A stretch of DNA of 11,099 bases from positions 1 to 11,099 of the forward strand of contig JAJTHO010000115.1 in NCBI GenBank assembly GCA_021297975.1, in the 5' to 3' direction. The notes beneath the pieces were generated by a model, which saw only the letters and a program-made list of their open reading frames with translations, had not been told where the DNA came from and searched no databases. The translations under genes were made by a program, and so were the position numbers. Positions 7,142-11,099 of the stretch are shown here, in pieces; the first letter of the stretch is position 1, and every line of letters starts with the position of its first letter. The DNA is from Alphaproteobacteria bacterium (GTDB lineage Bacteria; Pseudomonadota; Alphaproteobacteria; JAJTHO01).

Positions 7142-7678
7142 GTGTCCAATGACCTTATTAGACTAGCTGGCGGGATACTGCTAGGGCTTTTGCTGCTGGC
7201 GGGTCTCGGTGCGTCGCTGCGGTATACCCATCCGCGTGACACGATGTTTAAAGAGCCGGTTGTTTGGGATACGTCCACGCTTCGTTTGGTTAATAACCAA
7301 AGGGCGGTCACGGATTTCAGTAAACTTAAGGGAAATTGGTTGGTTGTTTATTTCTGGTCAACATCTTGCGCGCAATGCGAGGCGGAGCTCCCTAGTTATA
7401 ACCGTATGGAGCGTGGCGTCACAAAGAATTCAAAAATAAAATTTCTTATCGTTTCAACGGATACGCAAGCGGATGCGGTGTTCAAATACGTTGCGGAAAA
7501 AAATTATCAGGGTGTCGATTCCTATGTTCTGGCAGGCGGAATTGCGGGTATTAAGCCGCCGCTGGTGTTGCTGATTAACCCGGCGGGTCGGGTTGTTGGT
7601 GGGCATAGCGAGCCGGTAAACTGGCGGGATGAGAAGGTTTTGGAAGTATTTGAGTGGCATGCGAAAAATAGCAAGTGA
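7142..7678 (+). CDS. Membrane-anchored TlpA-like thioredoxin
   Basis: A 178-residue thiol-disulfide oxidoreductase. Residues about 7-26 form one hydrophobic anchor with the body outside, in the periplasm. The thioredoxin active site is FWSTSCAQC with C76 and C79, and the cis-proline region is IKPPLVLLINPAGRVV at 137-152. Family members reduce disulfides in periplasmic proteins, for example during cytochrome c or cytochrome oxidase assembly; the substrate here is unknown. The GTG start is the only reasonable one: an in-frame TAA lies 13 bases upstream at 7127-7129, and AGTAGG at 7130-7135 sits 6 bases before it. The gene is AT-richer than its neighbours: two 60-base lines hand-counted gave about 40-43% GC, against about 58-60% in nuoD. 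TlpA beside argH is a known alphaproteobacterial arrangement. A weak promoter candidate is TTGAGA at 7092-7097, but no convincing -10 follows. Confidence 0.88.
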   Translation: MSNDLIRLAGGILLGLLLLAGLGASLRYTHPRDTMFKEPVVWDTSTLRLVNNQRAVTDFSKLKGNWLVVYFWSTSCAQCEAELPSYNRMERGVTKNSKIKFLIVSTDTQADAVFKYVAEKNYQGVDSYVLAGGIAGIKPPLVLLINPAGRVVGGHSEPVNWRDEKVLEVFEWHAKNSK

Positions 7679-7723
7679 TGTAAACCCCATTGCGCTTTTT
7701 TCTGGCCGCGCTAGATAGGATTC

Positions 7724-8947
7724 ATGAATCCATCCGCTGCTTTAAAAATTACTACAACGCCCGATTCCGCGCAGCCGGAACGGATTAAAAACACCACCAT
7801 CAATTTCGGCCCCCAACACCCGGCGGCGCATGGCGTGTTGCGTCTGGTTTTAGAGATGGACGGGGAAGTGGTGGAGCGCGCCGATCCGCATATTGGCCTG
7901 CTGCACCGGGGTACGGAAAAACTGATTGAGTATAAGACGTATCTGCAAGCGGTGCCGTATTTTGACCGTCTCGATTATGTGTCGCCGATGAACCAGGAGC
8001 ATGCGTTTGCGCTGGCGGTGGAAAAACTCCTCGGCATTACGCCGCCGCCCCGCGCCCAGTATATCCGCGTGCTCTTTGCCGAAATTGGCCGGATTCTGAA
8101 CCACATTTTGAATATCACCACCTTTGCCCTTGATGTGGGCGCGATGACGCCGTTTCTCTGGGGCTTTGAAGAGCGGGAAACGCTGATGGGCTTTTACGAG
8201 AAAGTCTCCGGCGCGCGCCTCCACGCGGCGTATTTCCGTCCCGGCGGCGTGCATATGGATATGCCAAAAGGGATGGCTGACGATATCGCCGCCTTCTGTG
8301 ACCACTTCCCGAAAGTCATTCGCGACATGGAAGGGCTGCTGACGGAAAATCGCATTTTCAAACAGCGCACGGTGAATATTGGTGTTGCCTCAAAACAGCA
8401 GTGCCTCGATTGGGGCTTAACCGGGCCGATGCTGCGCGGCAGCGGTGTGCCGTGGGATTTACGGAAGTCCCAGCCGTATGATGTCTATGGCGAGCTGGAT
8501 TTTGATATTCCGGTTGGGAAAAACGGCGATTGCTATGATCGCTATCTGGTGCGGATTGCGGAAATGCGCGAATCCTTAAAAATTATGAAGCAGTGCATCA
8601 AAAAAATGCCTGAAGGTGCGGTGAAAGTTCAAGACCATAAAATCGCCCCGCCGCCGCGTGCGGAGATGAAAAAGTCCATGGAAGCGTTGATTCATCATTT
8701 CAAGCTTTATACCGAAGGCTATCATGTCCCGGCAGGCGAGACCTATACGGCCGTTGAGGCGCCCAAGGGCGAATTCGGCGTCTATCTCGTTAGCGACGGC
8801 ACGAACAAGCCCTACCGCTGTAAGCTGCGCGCACCGGGGTTTGCGTTTTTGCAGGCGCTGGATGCGCTGGGTAAGGGGCATATGCTGGCGGATATTGTGG
8901 CGATTATTGGCTCGATGGATATTGTTTTTGGGGAAATTGACCGCTAA
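7724..8947 (+). CDS. nuoD: NADH-quinone oxidoreductase subunit D
   Basis: NuoD is the 49-kDa-type subunit of complex I. With NuoB it forms the quinone reduction site in the peripheral arm, on the cytoplasmic face of the membrane. All 407 residues of the family are present. The N-terminal GPQHPAAHG at 29-37 carries H36, and RLDY at 82-85 carries Y85; by alignment from memory these match the quinone-contacting His38 and Tyr87 of Thermus Nqo4. MTPFLWGFEERE and RPGGVH follow, and the C-terminus ends in the canonical GSMDIVFGEIDR. The lead before GPQHP is about 10 residues longer than usual. AGGA stands only 3 bases before the ATG. The gene lies 45 bases after the TlpA-like gene and is convergent with lpxL. 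It is not fused to NuoC, and no other nuo gene flanks it. Nothing suggests decay. Confidence 0.97.
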   Translation: MNPSAALKITTTPDSAQPERIKNTTINFGPQHPAAHGVLRLVLEMDGEVVERADPHIGLLHRGTEKLIEYKTYLQAVPYFDRLDYVSPMNQEHAFALAVEKLLGITPPPRAQYIRVLFAEIGRILNHILNITTFALDVGAMTPFLWGFEERETLMGFYEKVSGARLHAAYFRPGGVHMDMPKGMADDIAAFCDHFPKVIRDMEGLLTENRIFKQRTVNIGVASKQQCLDWGLTGPMLRGSGVPWDLRKSQPYDVYGELDFDIPVGKNGDCYDRYLVRIAEMRESLKIMKQCIKKMPEGAVKVQDHKIAPPPRAEMKKSMEALIHHFKLYTEGYHVPAGETYTAVEAPKGEFGVYLVSDGTNKPYRCKLRAPGFAFLQALDALGKGHMLADIVAIIGSMDIVFGEIDR

Positions 8948-8986
8948 AGGTTGTCTATCTCAGAAGTTTTATCTTTTATACAAATC
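8948..8986. other. Convergent gap between nuoD and lpxL
   Basis: These 39 bases separate the two stop codons. The stretch is AT-rich, with no hairpin plus T-run on either strand, so no intrinsic terminator can be called. Factor-dependent termination or read-through is therefore likely. Confidence 0.5.
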
Positions 8987-9844
8987 TCACCGCCAGCGCC
9001 GATGCAACCACAACCACTGCGCCGGATACGCGCGAATCCAACCGCTAATCCGCTCGTTCAGTGCCGTTGTCAGCCATAAAACCCCGTCTTGCTCCTCGGG
9101 CACATCATCTCGGCTTAACGGCTGCTCAACCACCACGGTAATTCCCCCATCCGCATCGCGCCGAGCATAGGCGGGTATCAGCTGCGCGCCGTACCGCAGT
9201 GCCAATTCCGCCGGGGTGGTGGTGGTAGCGGCATCAAGCCCCAAAAAAGGCACGCGGATACCTTCGGATAACCGCTGGTCAACCAGCATCCCCACCGGTT
9301 CGCCGCTCCGCACGAGGCGAATCAGCTGCTTTGTGCCGCTTTTGCCCTTGGGAATAAAGGCTGCGGCCTGCTGGCCGCGCTGTCGCTGAATCAGGCGCTC
9401 AACAAAGGGATTGTTGGCCTGCCGGTACACACCCGTATAGCGGAGGCCATAGCGCGCCGCGATAATCGGCAAGGCCTCCCAATTGCCGATGTGCGCGGAG
9501 ACAAACACAACCGGCGCGCCGCTGTTTTTGGCCGATTCCAGAATCTCTGCGCCCTCAACCCGCAGTTTTTCCTCATCGGGGGGATAGCTGTGTTCGGTGG
9601 CGAGCCTGCCTAAATTGCCCCAGCAGTCGCGCAGCACGGCGGCGCGCTGCTCCGCGCTCCACTCTGGGAAAACCCGGCGCAGGTTCTCATCGCCCGTGCG
9701 GTTAACGGGTAGCAGCGCGCCAATGTTGCGCCCAATGGCGGCGCCGGTTTGGCTGGCCAGCTCTTTCGGCAGCAACCGAAACAGCGTCGTTGCCGCCCAC
9801 AAGGGCGCAGCAGCCGCAGCGCGAAGCACAAGTGTCAGGGTCAT
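8987..9844 (-). CDS. lpxL: Lipid A late acyltransferase (LpxL/HtrB family)
   Basis: This enzyme adds a secondary acyl chain to Kdo-lipid A at the inner membrane, cytoplasmic side. The 285 residues are of normal length for the family. An N-terminal hydrophobic segment (about 4-24) anchors it. The catalytic HxxxxE dyad is HIGNWE at 118-123 (H118, E123). GMLVDQ at 185-190 and the C-terminal YPAQWLWLHRRWR at 273-285 are family hallmarks. The ATG overlaps the lpxK stop (ATGA), giving the chain waaA, lpxK, lpxL and tight coupling of Kdo transfer, 4'-phosphorylation and late acylation. LpxL and LpxM relatives cannot be told apart securely from sequence; being the only one in the block fits LpxL. Confidence 0.9.
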   Translation of the reverse strand: MTLTLVLRAAAAAPLWAATTLFRLLPKELASQTGAAIGRNIGALLPVNRTGDENLRRVFPEWSAEQRAAVLRDCWGNLGRLATEHSYPPDEEKLRVEGAEILESAKNSGAPVVFVSAHIGNWEALPIIAARYGLRYTGVYRQANNPFVERLIQRQRGQQAAAFIPKGKSGTKQLIRLVRSGEPVGMLVDQRLSEGIRVPFLGLDAATTTTPAELALRYGAQLIPAYARRDADGGITVVVEQPLSRDDVPEEQDGVLWLTTALNERISGWIRAYPAQWLWLHRRWR

Positions 9845-10824
9845 GCGCCGGGGAAATGTTTCTTAAGCAGCGTGCGCACCGCTTTAACGTCTCGCCAGAC
9901 AAGGCGGGCGGGCAGGGGTTTGACCATGCTTTTAAACGGCTCAGACAGGCGCATGTAATCTTTTGTGGTTGTTACCAGCGCCGCACCGTTCACAAGGGCG
10001 AGTTTTTCCAGCTTTGTTGTATCGCGCTCTGTGTACGTGTAGTGATCTGGAAAGCTCAAAGAATCCACCACATCGCCTTGCTGTGCGCGGATAGCATCAA
10101 AGAATTTTTCCGGGCGGCCAATCCCGGCAAAGGCAACAATGGGGCGATTGAGAATCGGGTTTGGGATGGGATCAAGCTCTAGGTCAGCATTAAGAATCGG
10201 CACGTCGTATTTAAGGCGAATAAGCGCGTTGAGGTTGTTCAAATCCTCACCAATCATCAAAACCGCGCTGGCGCGGCGCATCCCCTTATCCAGTGTTTCC
10301 CGCAAGGGCCCGGCGGGGATGAGCTTGCCGTTGCCAAAGCCGTAACTGCCATCAATCACAACAAGCGAGAAATCCTTTTCAATCCCCGGATTTTGAAAGC
10401 CATCATCAAGGATAATAATATCCGTCTTTTGTCCCGCCAGTTCCGCGCCCGCCGCGCGGTCGGCGGCAATAACGGTGGGGGCTTTGGCTGCCAGAAGCAG
10501 CGCCTCATCGCCCACATCCGCCATCGTATGCGTCTCGAGGTCAACCCGCACGGGGCCTTTCAGCTTGCCGCCATAGCCGCGCGCGAGGAACGCAACCCGG
10601 CGTTTATCTTCAAGGAGGATGTCCGCGAGCGCCAAGCAGGTGGGCGTTTTGCCCGCGCCGCCCGCAACCAGATTGCCGACGCAGAGAACGGGAACGGCGC
10701 TGCGCTTGGGGCTTGAAAAAAACCGCCGCACATCACCCGCCGCGCCAAATAAACTGCCCAGCGGTGCCATTATTTTGGAAATCCAACCATCATGCGTCCA
10801 CCATGACGGCGTGTGCAGCCTCAC
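9841..10824 (-). CDS. lpxK: Tetraacyldisaccharide 4'-kinase
   Basis: LpxK phosphorylates the 4' position of the lipid A disaccharide, giving lipid IVA, at the inner membrane. The 327 residues match the family length. The P-loop is GNLVAGGAGKT at 50-60, a variant of the usual GNLTVGGTGKT. ARGYGG at 81-86, VGDEA at 104-108 and LDDGFQN at 139-145 are the other family signatures. The N-terminal MRLHTPSWW and the following MAPLG resemble alphaproteobacterial LpxK proteins. The start is GTG; it overlaps the waaA stop (GTGA), which fixes it. Its own stop overlaps the lpxL start by four bases. Confidence 0.96.
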   Translation of the reverse strand: MRLHTPSWWTHDGWISKIMAPLGSLFGAAGDVRRFFSSPKRSAVPVLCVGNLVAGGAGKTPTCLALADILLEDKRRVAFLARGYGGKLKGPVRVDLETHTMADVGDEALLLAAKAPTVIAADRAAGAELAGQKTDIIILDDGFQNPGIEKDFSLVVIDGSYGFGNGKLIPAGPLRETLDKGMRRASAVLMIGEDLNNLNALIRLKYDVPILNADLELDPIPNPILNRPIVAFAGIGRPEKFFDAIRAQQGDVVDSLSFPDHYTYTERDTTKLEKLALVNGAALVTTTKDYMRLSEPFKSMVKPLPARLVWRDVKAVRTLLKKHFPGA

Positions 10825-11099
10825 GTCAAGCCCTCCACGATGCGCAGTGTGGCGTTTATGCCGCCCTGTAGTTTTTTTGCCGCGATTTGCGCGTTTTGTT
10901 GTTGTTGCTGCAACAGCGGGGGGGTGTCAAAGAGCTGTTTGACAGCGGCGGCAACAGAGGCGGCGTCAGATGCCCGGCTTAAGGCGCTGTGCGCCTCTAA
11001 ATGCGCCGCGAGTTCCGCAAAATTGAACAGATGGTCGCCGGTAATCAAGGCGCAGCCCAGCTGCGCAGGCTCAAACAAATTCTGCCCGCCGTGGGGAAT
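10821..11099 (-). CDS. waaA: Kdo transferase, C-terminal end (partial)
   Basis: The last 92 or so residues of a GT-B fold transferase, whose N-terminus lies beyond the right edge. WaaA (KdtA) adds Kdo to lipid IVA from CMP-Kdo on the cytoplasmic face of the inner membrane. The diagnostic stretch PHGGQNLFEPAQLG, close to the edge, corresponds to the GGxNxxEPA nucleotide-sugar motif, followed by ITGDHLFNFAEL. A run of five glutamines lies near the C-terminus. The reading frame stays open to the window edge, so any start codon inside this piece is not the real one. The TGA overlaps the GTG of lpxK, which supports the Kdo/lipid A assignment. Confidence 0.93.
   Translation of the reverse strand: MPHGGQNLFEPAQLGCALITGDHLFNFAELAAHLEAHSALSRASDAASVAAAVKQLFDTPPLLQQQQQNAQIAAKKLQGGINATLRIVEGLT

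Noticed and set aside
8142..8157. A second partial copy of the repeat inside nuoD (GATGACGCCGTTTCT also occurs at 1990-2004)
   Set aside because: In nuoD these bases encode the conserved MTPFLW stretch, the match stops at 15 bases and no hairpin accompanies it. Chance similarity is the simpler explanation.

Overview
The window looks like chromosomal DNA from an alphaproteobacterium. The best evidence is gene order: a TlpA-like thioredoxin divergent from argH, then a tiny lipoprotein, lysA and a TIGR02302/DUF4175 membrane protein. From general knowledge, that order is typical of the class, and DUF4175 is largely restricted to it. A NuoD of alphaproteobacterial type and a waaA-lpxK-lpxL lipid A block agree with this. 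The order or genus cannot be fixed from the sequence. Coding density is very high, and no stretch over 300 bases lacks a gene. The longest non-coding stretch is 1850-2054.

Layout, left to right. (1) 1-1849, minus strand: an exopolysaccharide pair made of a complete Alg8-like GT2 polymerase and, downstream of it, a PilZ-domain protein cut by the window edge that resembles the cytoplasmic N-terminus of Alg44. (2) 1850-2054: an intergenic gap filled mostly by a palindromic BIME-like repeat doublet. (3) 2055-7127, minus strand: argH, small lipoprotein, lysA, DUF4175, joined by 4-, 4- and 1-base stop/start overlaps. (4) 7142-8947, plus strand: a membrane-anchored TlpA-like thioredoxin starting only 14 bases from argH, then nuoD without any other complex I gene beside it. 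(5) 8987-11099, minus strand: the 3' end of waaA, then lpxK and lpxL, each overlapping the next by 4 bases.

How the genes work together. The right block makes the Kdo2-lipid A core of the outer membrane: 4'-kinase, Kdo transferase and late acyltransferase. The middle block pairs the last step of arginine synthesis with the last step of lysine synthesis, plus two envelope proteins of uncertain role. The left block would polymerise and export a mannuronan-like polymer, with c-di-GMP sensed through PilZ. No clearly new system is visible. The points most worth a second look are the repeat doublet and the open frame running through it, the alg8/alg44-like pair in an alphaproteobacterial context, and the isolated nuoD.
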